Assembly (NCBI GenBank): GCA_025464645.1
Contig: JAODGF010000018.1
Coordinates: 1-19,903, forward strand
Source of the DNA: Methanosarcinales archaeon
GTDB lineage: Archaea > Halobacteriota > Syntropharchaeia > Alkanophagales > Methanospirareceae
Length of the DNA: 19,903 bases
Direction: 5' to 3'
The translations under genes were made by a program, and so were the position numbers. Each line of letters starts with the position of its first letter. Positions within the stretch are counted from its first letter, which is position 1. Shown here piece after piece: positions 6,074 to 13,551 of the stretch. Under the pieces are notes generated by a model. It saw only the letters and a program-made list of their open reading frames with translations, was not told the DNA's origin and did no database searches.

Positions 6074-7006
6074 TCAAACATTCTTTGTAAAAGAAAGGTT
6101 GTCTAAGAAAAGGTTTATTTTCAACATTCTTGAGAGTGTATGCTGCCTTTTCTCCTCCTCACGCTCTTGATATGTCCTTATTGCCCTTAGAAGGTCTATT
6201 CTCCGGAATTCAGGCCAGAAAGGAGCGCAGAAATAAGCTGCACATTCATTCCCCAACGCTTGCCAGGGAACGAAATTGCTCAACCTCTGCTCACCCCCGG
6301 TCCTTATTAACAGGTCTACACTCGTTTTCGCTCCGGAAGTCGAAGAACCATTTTCTATCTCGCTTATGTACAAATGCTTTGATATTGTCTCCTCATTTAT
6401 GTCCTCTACGGATAGTAAGCCTCTTTTTACCATATTCGCTATTATGTACACCGAATCAACTATCTCCATTTTACCACTATACGCCACCGCGATGAACAAC
6501 TTGAATTTGTTATAATGCTCAGTTGCACGTTCGGCTTTTCTTATCGCCTCCTTTACTGATTCGGGCAGCAAATTGATATTCCCTATTGCTTTCACCCGCA
6601 CTCCACGCTTATGGACTCTTTCATCACGGCTTATCTTCTCAAACTCACCCTGCATCAATGCAAATAGCTGCTCCTTCTCCTCTTCCGTCCTGCAAAAGTT
6701 TTCAATAGAAAAAGCATAAATCGTGAGTTGTTTCACCCCTATATCAAAGCACCACTCTATCACATGCTCCGTTGTCGCCGCTCCATAAAGATAACCTTCT
6801 TCCGTTGGAACTCCTATCTTCTTCGCATATCTTCTATTCCCATCCATGATTATTGCTACATGCTCGGGCAGGGGCTTCTCCAATATCTCCTCCTCCAGTA
6901 ATTCCTCATATTCTCTATAAACCCTATCTCTCAACCAGCTGTGTATTCCCACAGCTTTACGCAGTGCAAAGAACTTCAGTCCGTTATTTTTAATCCTTCT
7001 CGCCAT
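6074..7006 (-). CDS. uppS: Cis-prenyltransferase (undecaprenyl/dolichyl diphosphate synthase type)
   Basis: 310 residues. Conserved motifs: HVAIIMDGNRRYAKKIG with the catalytic Asp at residue 55, YAFSIENFCRTEEE, and RTGGEQRLSNF followed by FCAPFWPEF. It elongates an allylic diphosphate with isopentenyl units in cis, making the polyprenyl carrier for N-glycosylation and envelope polymers (archaeal role). The ~45-residue N-terminal extension before the first motif is longer than in bacterial enzymes but common in archaeal ones. It starts 26 bases after polB. Its product would serve glycosylation of surface proteins such as the PGF-CTERM protein (inference). Confidence 0.95.
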   Translation of the reverse strand: MARRIKNNGLKFFALRKAVGIHSWLRDRVYREYEELLEEEILEKPLPEHVAIIMDGNRRYAKKIGVPTEEGYLYGAATTEHVIEWCFDIGVKQLTIYAFSIENFCRTEEEKEQLFALMQGEFEKISRDERVHKRGVRVKAIGNINLLPESVKEAIRKAERATEHYNKFKLFIAVAYSGKMEIVDSVYIIANMVKRGLLSVEDINEETISKHLYISEIENGSSTSGAKTSVDLLIRTGGEQRLSNFVPWQALGNECAAYFCAPFWPEFRRIDLLRAIRTYQEREEEKRQHTLSRMLKINLFLDNLSFTKNV

Positions 7007-7032
7007 CTATCCCTTCTACGTCCCTATTTTAG

Positions 7033-8493
7033 TCAGCTTCCGAAGTCCATCACCTTCACCTTCATCCCGGAAAGCTCTACAAGCGTTGCACACCCAGGAA
7101 CAGGAGATATATCCCTTTTTTTCTGATATGGTGTTTGTGATTGCCAGGTTCCGGAATTTATAAGTAGCACGTTCCGATATTTAGAAACGCCAACGGTGTG
7201 GGTATGCCCGCAATGAAGTATATCTGGAACAGGGTCAATTACTCCGTAATCGTGCCCATCGGGGACGATAGAGACAATATTTCCGTATATTGGAGCAATA
7301 TGCCGCCTTCTAAGCATCTCCGCCATCATTTCTTCGGGTTTTGAATAATTCAGCCGCGATACCGAGTTAACAAAATCATCATAAGATTGCCCATGATATA
7401 TCAAGACAAGCCTGCCGCCCATATTTATGTATGCAGGATTGCTCACAAAGTGCGTATTATCGGGGAAGAGCTTCCTGAGGCTCTCTGGCAAGGGTGGCTG
7501 TGGCTCTGCACTTCGAACGGCATCATGGTTTCCTGGCGCTACCACCACGTGTATATGAGAAGGGAAATCGTGAAAATATCCCGCCGCTGTTTTATATTGC
7601 TCTTCTATATCCATAATTGACAGATCATCCTCCTGACCAGGATATACTCCTATTCCATCCACGATATCACCAGCAACAATTAGATATGCAATTCTTTGAG
7701 CTTCTTCTTTCAACCACTGCACGAAACTACCCCATGAATCTTCCAAAAACGTTTTGCTTCCAATATGCATATCCGAGATGAACACCGCATAAACGTCTTC
7801 TTTCTCGTTGGATTTTAATGAAAGCGGTAATGGTGATTGAGAAGTTGAAGAGGGGAAGGGCACATCAGGGTGTATTACTCTATTTGCAAATAGATAACCT
7901 CCGTCGTCGGATAAAGAACCTGTAACGCCTATTATCTCATCAGGTATTATCTCCTCTTCACGCTGCAAGATAATCATGAGATGCCCCGTAGGGTCTTCCA
8001 ATTCCACGCGGAGATTCCCTTTTGCCGTTTTGTTTATCGAAGAGACCATTCCCACCACCGATACCTCTTCGCTTCTCCTACTGTTTTTTATAAACCTTAT
8101 CTGCCCGCAGTTCATCCTCCGTTTTATTATCCTGCTTATTCGTTCATATCTATCGAGGAAATGCGGTAAGAAGTCCCGGTGGTCCACACCCCTTCGGCTA
8201 TCCGCGAACGATTTAATTATAGTAGGTGATTGTCTTTGGAAGCCGATGCTTTTTTGCTCTCTATCTTCTACCCGGCTATTCTCGAGAAACTCGGCTATAT
8301 GCCCGGTGGAAATCACAAAAATCGAGCGGTCTAACGAATTAGTTATGCTTTTCACCATTTCATTTACATCGAGGTGACTTCCAGCTTCAGATTGACTCAA
8401 TAGTTCAATCGCTTCTGGCTGGACTTGAAATCCTAAATCGGCAAACCTTTTTACTATCTCTATCCCATTCTTATTGCCATTTCTCACAGCCAT
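7033..8493 (-). CDS. polB: DNA polymerase D small subunit DP1 (3'-5' exonuclease)
   Basis: 486 residues. The N-terminal 110 residues form a helical region. Residues 140-210 are an OB fold (VVGMVSSINKTAKGNLRVEL). The C-terminal half is a calcineurin-like phosphoesterase with DMHIG (241-245), GDIVDG (275-280), GNHD (321-324), YHGQSYDD and GHTH (429-432). All metal ligands expected for an active Mre11-like proofreading nuclease are present. It pairs with the large catalytic subunit DP2, not in this window, to form the replicative polymerase of most archaea other than Crenarchaeota. Its ATG lies 10 bases inside the end of the thioredoxin gene, so translation is probably coupled. Confidence 0.96.
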   Translation of the reverse strand: MAVRNGNKNGIEIVKRFADLGFQVQPEAIELLSQSEAGSHLDVNEMVKSITNSLDRSIFVISTGHIAEFLENSRVEDREQKSIGFQRQSPTIIKSFADSRRGVDHRDFLPHFLDRYERISRIIKRRMNCGQIRFIKNSRRSEEVSVVGMVSSINKTAKGNLRVELEDPTGHLMIILQREEEIIPDEIIGVTGSLSDDGGYLFANRVIHPDVPFPSSTSQSPLPLSLKSNEKEDVYAVFISDMHIGSKTFLEDSWGSFVQWLKEEAQRIAYLIVAGDIVDGIGVYPGQEDDLSIMDIEEQYKTAAGYFHDFPSHIHVVVAPGNHDAVRSAEPQPPLPESLRKLFPDNTHFVSNPAYINMGGRLVLIYHGQSYDDFVNSVSRLNYSKPEEMMAEMLRRRHIAPIYGNIVSIVPDGHDYGVIDPVPDILHCGHTHTVGVSKYRNVLLINSGTWQSQTPYQKKRDISPVPGCATLVELSGMKVKVMDFGS

Positions 8494-8945
8494 TCCTTTA
8501 CCTTCGCTTCTAAATATTGCTTTGGCAACGCTCCCTGTATGACGTCCACAGGCTCGCCGTTTTTAAAGATGAACAACGTGGGTATAGCCATTATCGCAAA
8601 TTCAGTAGCTACCCGCGGGTTCTCATCCACGTTTAGTTTTCCAAATACGACTTTACCGGCGTATTCCTTCGCTAACTCCTCTATTACCGGCGCAACCATT
8701 CTGCAAGGACCACACCAGGGAGCCCAGCAATCCACAACGACCAGTGGATATTTTCTTACCGTTTTTACAAAGCTATTGTCATCCATCGTCAGGGGATGGT
8801 CTATTACCCCCACTTCCTTCTTCCCCCCCTCTTTCATTGCTTTTATCTCTGCTTCCATCTCTCGCATCTTTCGCTCCTTTATCCTCTCTATCTCCATCTC
8901 CTCTTCTGTATAACTTACATGATTTCTCCCTTTTTCTTCTCTCAT
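8484..8945 (-). CDS. trxA: Thioredoxin with charged N-terminal extension
   Basis: 153 residues. Residues 1-45 are a Glu/Lys/Met-rich helical extension (EEEMEIERIKERKMREMEAE), probably a short coiled coil. Residues 55-153 are a thioredoxin fold with WCGPC at 77-81, the cis-proline motif IPT at 121-123 and the strand VVVDCWAPWC. It should reduce protein disulfides in the cytoplasm. The start is supported by a GAGGAAGAG ribosome site. First gene of the operon, overlapping polB by 10 bases. The extension is not part of a standard ~105-residue thioredoxin. I infer it may mediate oligomerisation or docking. Confidence 0.92.
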   Translation of the reverse strand: MREEKGRNHVSYTEEEMEIERIKERKMREMEAEIKAMKEGGKKEVGVIDHPLTMDDNSFVKTVRKYPLVVVDCWAPWCGPCRMVAPVIEELAKEYAGKVVFGKLNVDENPRVATEFAIMAIPTLFIFKNGEPVDVIQGALPKQYLEAKVKEWL

Positions 8946-9030
8946 ATCTCTTCCTCGGTGTTTGTTGATTTTTTAATTTTAAAGTACTGAATTTGATAAA
9001 ACATGTGCTCTATAAATAAGAAAGTTTTTG
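8946..9030. other. AT-rich trxA-proximal leader
   Basis: No gene seen. On the minus strand a TTATTTATAG element (about 9010-9019) could be a TATA box giving a transcript start near 8990 and a leader of about 45 bases for trxA. The same bases read TATAAATA on the plus strand and could start a transcript running the other way through the inverted repeats at 9032-9106. Confidence 0.35.
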
Positions 9031-9107
9031 TGCCGTATTGTGGTTGCCTCTAAACGGTCATTGCCATCATCATGAGAGGCATACCGCAGGGACCGTGCAA
9101 TACGGCG
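9031..9107. ncRNA. Candidate structured RNA with nested stems and possible pseudoknot
   Basis: Three perfectly complementary pairs lie in 75 bases. The outer stem is GCCGTATTG (9032-9040) with CAATACGGC (9098-9106). The inner stem is TGCCTCT (9045-9051) with AGAGGCA (9075-9081). A third pair is ACGGTC (9054-9059), inside the inner loop, with GACCGT (9091-9096), outside it; this would form an H-type pseudoknot. An alternative hairpin (CGGT...TGCC pairing with GGCA.TACCG) competes with the inner stem, which is switch-like. No ORF explains the stretch. TATA-like boxes flank it on both sides, so the strand is unresolved: a leader of the trxA operon (minus) or a separate RNA (either strand). I do not recognise a known family. 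Confidence 0.5.
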
Positions 9108-9182
9108 AGGTTTGTTGCCCTTCGTTTGCCATAGTAATCATCCTTCGCTTTCCACGAGGTCACACTACTCTTCGAAAAGGGC

Positions 9183-9213
9183 ATTTTTATATCTATACTT
9201 TTTATATTTAAAG
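9183..9213 (-). promoter_or_regulatory. Probable TATA promoter for leader RNA/trxA operon
   Basis: On the minus strand two AT-rich boxes, TTTAAATATAAA (9212-9201) and ATATAAAAAT (9192-9183), precede the structured region. A start about 25 bases after the first would fall near 9180, giving a leader of about 235 bases before trxA. Confidence 0.4.
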
Positions 9214-9242
9214 GTAATTCCCCAATTGCGATTTGGTGCTAT

Positions 9243-10703
9243 TTAGCTATGAAGAGGCACAGAAAAAGATTTTTCCACTGACGGTCGGTGGATGGCATTG
9301 TAAGAACAGAAAGGAATTATACGGAGATCTGGCGTGGCGTAGTGGATGCCACACCTCCTAACCCTTTCCAAATCGAAATTATATGCGTCCTGGAAGTGCA
9401 TAGCGCCGATAAAAAGCGCTTTACGATGAAACTCCGCAAGAGCTTCTCGATTCCCTATTCCCAAGATACCCGTTAGTGAAGTCACTGAATCAATACCCTC
9501 TGGCGCCTTGTCCTTATCTATAAATCTCTTTAACGCCGATGACAGCCCTGCTATTGCCCTTATTTTACCAATCCTCGATTTATTTATCTCTTCCGCAGCA
9601 TCCAGTAGGAACTCCATAAACCCTTCAACATCTATAAATTCTGTTATTGGCATGAACCTTCCTTTCTCTACAAACACATACGTTGCAGCGCCGCAATGTG
9701 GGTGTACCGTGAACTCTAACTGTGGCACCTTCTTCCACGCTTCTACAAAATAAGATACGGGAACGACAAAAGGAACGGGGTAAAAACTTTCTTTGGGTAT
9801 TTCCCCGTCTGTCTGCTCCTCCAGAAGTTTTATGAAATCCGGAATTGTTATTCTCCCCTTTTTCCTCTCTGATTCATCTACTCTTCCTTCAAAAGCGATG
9901 GGTTGCGCATTCACACCCCTTACAATATCCAGGTTCCCCGCGGCAAACCTTACGATGTCCCCCATCTGGTCGTCATTCACACCGCGCATAAGCGTGGGAA
10001 CCAGGACTACGCTTTTTATTCCGCCCCTTCTACAGCTCTCTATTGCCTTTAACTTTGTTTTTAACGCGGGAATCCCCCTTAATTTCTTATATGGCTCTTC
10101 AGTCACACCGTCGAATTGCAAATATACCGTATGCAAGCCTGCTTCTTTTAAACGATGGCAGAACTGTTCACTCTTTGCCAGCGCTATTCCATTCGTTGCG
10201 ACCTGAATATGAGAGAAACCGAGCTCTCGTGCCATTTTTACTATATCTACAAAACCTTCTCTTATCGTTGGTTCGCCGCCCGCAAACTGCACCGCGGGGC
10301 AAGGAGGCGTTTCACTCCTCAGCAGTACCATCATCTCCCTCAACTGTTCCATCGTCGGCTCATAGAGGTAACCTGTGACGGCAGCATTTGCAAAACACGT
10401 AGGGCAGCGCTGGTTACACCTGTTCGTGAGGTCTATAAGTGCGAGCGCGGTTGAACTCTTATGCTCTGGGCAGAGACCGCAATCAAAAGGGCAGCCTTTA
10501 TCTGTTTTTGTGAGCGTGATTCCTGCCTTGCCATCGTATCGCCACTTTGAGAATTTGTGATAAAGTGAGGCATCCGACCAGTATACATCGTCGAATTCGC
10601 CGTGCTTCTCACATTTCTTCTTTATCAGTATCCTGCCCCCTGATTCATACACATCTGCGTCTATAACTGCGAGACATTCCGGGCATAATGATTTCGTTTT
10701 CAT
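9243..10703 (-). CDS. tes: Radical SAM enzyme of the tetraether lipid synthase (Tes/MJ0619) family
   Basis: 486 residues. Residues 1-80 carry paired cysteines (CPEC at 7-10, Cys31, CPFDCGLCPEHKS at 71-83) that bind metal or extra clusters in this family. The radical SAM motif is CNQRCPTC, Cys 96, 100 and 103, for the [4Fe-4S]-SAM cluster, and GGEPT lies at 142-146. The CPFDCGLCPEHKS block directly before the SAM motif is the hallmark of the MJ0619 family. Members join phytanyl chains of two archaeol halves into GDGT tetraethers (established for Tes). Several paralogues often occur per genome, so this copy may act on another lipid or pterin substrate. A single TATA box is shared with divergent gatA. 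Confidence 0.85.
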   Translation of the reverse strand: MKTKSLCPECLAVIDADVYESGGRILIKKKCEKHGEFDDVYWSDASLYHKFSKWRYDGKAGITLTKTDKGCPFDCGLCPEHKSSTALALIDLTNRCNQRCPTCFANAAVTGYLYEPTMEQLREMMVLLRSETPPCPAVQFAGGEPTIREGFVDIVKMARELGFSHIQVATNGIALAKSEQFCHRLKEAGLHTVYLQFDGVTEEPYKKLRGIPALKTKLKAIESCRRGGIKSVVLVPTLMRGVNDDQMGDIVRFAAGNLDIVRGVNAQPIAFEGRVDESERKKGRITIPDFIKLLEEQTDGEIPKESFYPVPFVVPVSYFVEAWKKVPQLEFTVHPHCGAATYVFVEKGRFMPITEFIDVEGFMEFLLDAAEEINKSRIGKIRAIAGLSSALKRFIDKDKAPEGIDSVTSLTGILGIGNREALAEFHRKALFIGAMHFQDAYNFDLERVRRCGIHYATPDLRIIPFCSYNAIHRPSVEKSFSVPLHS

Positions 10704-10730
10704 GTCAATTTATAAAAGGAGGTTGAATTG

Positions 10731-10741
10731 TTATATATAAA
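10731..10741. promoter_or_regulatory. Shared palindromic TATA box for divergent tes and gatA
   Basis: TTATATATAAA reads as a TATA box on both strands. Its centre (about 10736) is 33 bases from the tes ATG (10703) and 34 from the gatA ATG (10770). Archaeal transcription starts about 25-27 bases from the box, so both messages would have leaders under ten bases. A second box, TTTATAAAAG (10709-10718), lies nearer to tes. Confidence 0.55.
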
Positions 10742-10769
10742 GTTAACTAAAAATAAAAATAAAAACCAG

Positions 10770-12227
10770 ATGAAATATGCTAACTTAACTGTAATAGACA
10801 CCGTAGAGGGGGTAAAAAGTGGGAGTATCTCATGCGAGGAGTTAGTATGGGAGATATATGGTAGGATAGAGAGAAGCGAATTGAATGCCTTTATCACTTT
10901 AAACAAAGAGAATGCGCTTGCCAAAGCGAGAGAAGTGGATAAGAAAAGGAATGAAGAGGAATACAATCGGAAGAAACTGCTTGGTGTACCCATAGCCATT
11001 AAGGACAGCATTTCTACACGGGGCATTCAAACTACGTGTGCATCTAAAATTCTTGATGGTTATATCCCCCCTTACGATGCCACGGTGATAGAGGCGCTAA
11101 AGCGAGAAGGAGCGATAATTATAGGGAAAACAAACATGGATGAATTCTGCATGGGGACGTCCACAGAGACAAGTTATTATGGTCCAACGAGAAACCCACA
11201 TGACCTCAGCAGGGTGCCTGGAGGTTCTTCAGGCGGTAGTGCAGCGGCTATATCGGCAGGAGAAGCCGTTCTTGCTCTTGGCTCTGATACTGGAGGCTCT
11301 ATCAGATGCCCTGCTTCTTTCTGTGGCGTGGTTGGGTTGAAGCCCACTTACGGGCTTATATCGAGATATGGGCTCATTGCATACGCAAATTCACTTGAAC
11401 AGATAGGACCGATGGCGTCTAACGTAGCAGATACCGCGTTGCTCTTAGAAGTGATTTCTACGAAGGATGAAAGGGACAGCACGCAGATAAAGATAAAGAA
11501 TAATGCTACAACGAACTACCTTGCTCCTTCGATAAGCAGGTATGAAGATGCCAGTATAGATAAAGAGATCAAGGGCATGAGGATAGGAGTTCCAAAGGAG
11601 TTCATTGAAGGCGTTTCTCCGGCAGTTGAACAGTCGGTTTGGAATGCGGTGCACAAATTTGGAGATTCTGGTGCGACCATCGAGGAGATAAGCATGCGAG
11701 GCATGAAATACGCACTCGCTTCCTATTACATCATTGCGATGTCTGAGGCATCGTCAAATCTTGCGAGGTTTGACGGGTTGAGATATGGTCTTCGCACGGG
11801 CAAGGACGAGGACTGGCATACTACATTTTCAAGGATACGCGGTGAAGGGTTTGGAGAAGAAGTGAAAAGGAGGATTATTCTTGGCACATACGCGCTCTCC
11901 GCGGGTTATTATGGCAAGTATTATTTGAAGGCGCTAAAGGTGCGCACCTTGATAAAGAACGAATTTGAGGATGCGTTAAAAAAGCATGATATATTAGCGA
12001 TGCCAACGATGCCCTTTGTTGCTTTTAAGCTCGGAGAGAGAATAAAAGACCCTCTCTCTCTGTATCTTGCGGATGTTAATACAGTGCCTATTAATTTGGC
12101 TGGTGTGCCTTCTATCTCCATTCCCTGTGGATTTTCCAATGGATTGCCAATAGGCTTACAGCTTGTCGGTAGGCATTTTGAAGAGGATGCGATATTGAAG
12201 GCTGCTTTTATTTTTGAACAGGTATAA
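10770..12227 (+). CDS. gatA: Aspartyl/glutamyl-tRNA(Asn/Gln) amidotransferase subunit A
   Basis: 485 residues from ATG 10770. The amidase catalytic Ser-cisSer-Lys set is present: Lys78 in VPIAIKDS, the GGSSGGSAAAIS glycine-serine loop (151-162), and Ser177 in SDTGGSIRCP. With this start the numbering differs by only one from what I recall for S. aureus GatA (Lys79, Ser154, Ser178). An upstream TTG at 10728 has a good GGAGG site but adds 14 Lys/Asn-rich non-family residues and would overlap the core promoter, so I prefer the ATG. GatA releases ammonia from glutamine for GatB to amidate Glu-tRNA(Gln) or Asp-tRNA(Asn). gatB and gatC are not nearby. The C-terminus after IFEQV looks slightly clipped. 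Confidence 0.93.
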   Translation: MKYANLTVIDTVEGVKSGSISCEELVWEIYGRIERSELNAFITLNKENALAKAREVDKKRNEEEYNRKKLLGVPIAIKDSISTRGIQTTCASKILDGYIPPYDATVIEALKREGAIIIGKTNMDEFCMGTSTETSYYGPTRNPHDLSRVPGGSSGGSAAAISAGEAVLALGSDTGGSIRCPASFCGVVGLKPTYGLISRYGLIAYANSLEQIGPMASNVADTALLLEVISTKDERDSTQIKIKNNATTNYLAPSISRYEDASIDKEIKGMRIGVPKEFIEGVSPAVEQSVWNAVHKFGDSGATIEEISMRGMKYALASYYIIAMSEASSNLARFDGLRYGLRTGKDEDWHTTFSRIRGEGFGEEVKRRIILGTYALSAGYYGKYYLKALKVRTLIKNEFEDALKKHDILAMPTMPFVAFKLGERIKDPLSLYLADVNTVPINLAGVPSISIPCGFSNGLPIGLQLVGRHFEEDAILKAAFIFEQV

Positions 12228-12233
12228 ATCCAG

Positions 12234-13514
12234 TCAAAAAGCTTTTATCCTTTCCACGCATTCCTCTACGCTCATTTTCTCCTGCTCCCCCGTGTCAAGA
12301 TTTCTCAACGTCACTTTCCCTTCTTTTAGCTCGTTTTTACCCACGAGCACGGCAAACGAAGCATGGATAGCAGCCGCATAAGACAATTGAGCGCTTAGAC
12401 TTCTGCTCATCACGTCTATATACGTAGGGAAGAATTCCCTCAGCTTAGACGCTATTTTTACCGACTCTTTCATCACATCCCGGTCACCATTTTTAGTTCT
12501 TATCGGTATCACCACGACCTTCATACTCTCCAAATGCATGGTTTCTGGTAAGAATATTTCTGCCAATCGGTCAAAGCCAAAAGCAAAACCGGTAGAAGGC
12601 GTGTCATCACCGCCAAACAATGCAGCCAATTGATAGGACCCACCACCACATATCTGGTTCTGCGCTCCTAACCTGCCACCAACCTCATATATTTCAAACA
12701 CCATTCCGGTGTAATAATCCAAACCCCGTGCTATTCCAAGATTCAAAGTGTAAAGAACGTCATAATAATCGAGAATTTCCAGCAGCATCTCCAATTCCTT
12801 TAACGCATCGCTATCTGAACCAACTATATTACGCTCACGTGCTTCCTTTAAGGCATCTCTTCCTTTTAAATCCACTAAGCAGATTAAATCATCAATCAAC
12901 TCATTTTTTGTGCCTATCTCGTTCAAAAAGTCGATTACCGCCTCTCTTTCTCCTTTGTCTATTAACCTCATCACCCTGTTTATCTCGTCATTTCCCACAT
13001 TTGCAGCTCGTAATCTCTCTCTTATCAGCCCTACATGACCCACATGCAGCTCTGCCTTTATGCCTAAGGATTTCAAGCAGTAAAAAGCGAGTGCGATTAT
13101 TTCCGCCTGTGCCTCCGGTCTGTCAGACCCGATTATCTCTGCACCGAACTGCCAGAATTCTCGATAACGTGCTCTTTGCGGCTCTTCATACCTGAAGCAA
13201 TTGCCAAAATAATAAACCTTAGTCGGTTTCGGCGCCATCTTCAGCTCGTTAACATACATTCTTATCACGGGGGCAGTTAACTCAGGTCTTAGTGCTAAAT
13301 GCCTGCCTCCTTTATCCTTGAATTCATACATCTCCTCCAGGATTGCCTCACCTGATTTAAGCGTAAAGAGCTCGGCGAGTTCAAAAGTGGGTGTTCTTAT
13401 CTCTTCATACCCCCATCTCTCCGCTATCTCACGCATTCTCTCCTCCATTATCCTTCTCTTCTTCATCTCCTCAGGCAGGAAATCCCTCGTACCCCGGGCT
13501 CTTTCTATTCGCAT
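12234..13514 (-). CDS. hisS: Histidyl-tRNA synthetase
   Basis: 426 residues from ATG 13514, beginning MRIERARGTRDFLPEEM, the canonical HisRS start. Class II motif 2 is RYEEPQRARYREFWQFG. The histidine-specific HisA motif is ARGLDYYTGMVFE, and motif 3 lies in GFAFGFDRL. The C-terminal ~95 residues form the anticodon-binding domain (KVVVIPIRTK, then PTYIDVMSRSL). It charges tRNA(His). A longer frame starts at a TTG (13550), but GGAGGAG lies just upstream of the chosen ATG, which fixes the start. It converges on gatA with 6 bases between stops, and its ATG is 37 bases after the stop of the broken methylase gene. Confidence 0.96.
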   Translation of the reverse strand: MRIERARGTRDFLPEEMKKRRIMEERMREIAERWGYEEIRTPTFELAELFTLKSGEAILEEMYEFKDKGGRHLALRPELTAPVIRMYVNELKMAPKPTKVYYFGNCFRYEEPQRARYREFWQFGAEIIGSDRPEAQAEIIALAFYCLKSLGIKAELHVGHVGLIRERLRAANVGNDEINRVMRLIDKGEREAVIDFLNEIGTKNELIDDLICLVDLKGRDALKEARERNIVGSDSDALKELEMLLEILDYYDVLYTLNLGIARGLDYYTGMVFEIYEVGGRLGAQNQICGGGSYQLAALFGGDDTPSTGFAFGFDRLAEIFLPETMHLESMKVVVIPIRTKNGDRDVMKESVKIASKLREFFPTYIDVMSRSLSAQLSYAAAIHASFAVLVGKNELKEGKVTLRNLDTGEQEKMSVEECVERIKAF

Positions 13515-13551
13515 TCTTTCATCTCCTCCTCTGTCAAGGATAAAGTCCAAG

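Noticed and set aside
6045..6077. TTG start extending ThpR by ten residues
   Set aside because: The extra residues are not conserved and the ATG gives the canonical MRTFIAVDL start.
9069..9075. C/D-box guide RNA, because ATGATGA occurs on the minus strand
   Set aside because: No matching D box (CUGA) or C'/D' pair at suitable spacing was found.
9031..9180. tRNA, RNase P RNA or SRP RNA in the intergenic region
   Set aside because: No cloverleaf, TTC arm or conserved RNase P/SRP motif could be found; the stems form a different architecture.
12620..13195. 191-codon plus-strand frame opposite hisS
   Set aside because: Its composition (His, Pro, Leu, Arg, Ser) and lack of any domain mark it as a shadow of hisS.
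13512..13550. TTG start extending HisS by twelve residues
   Set aside because: GGAGGAG directly precedes the internal ATG, which yields the canonical N-terminus.
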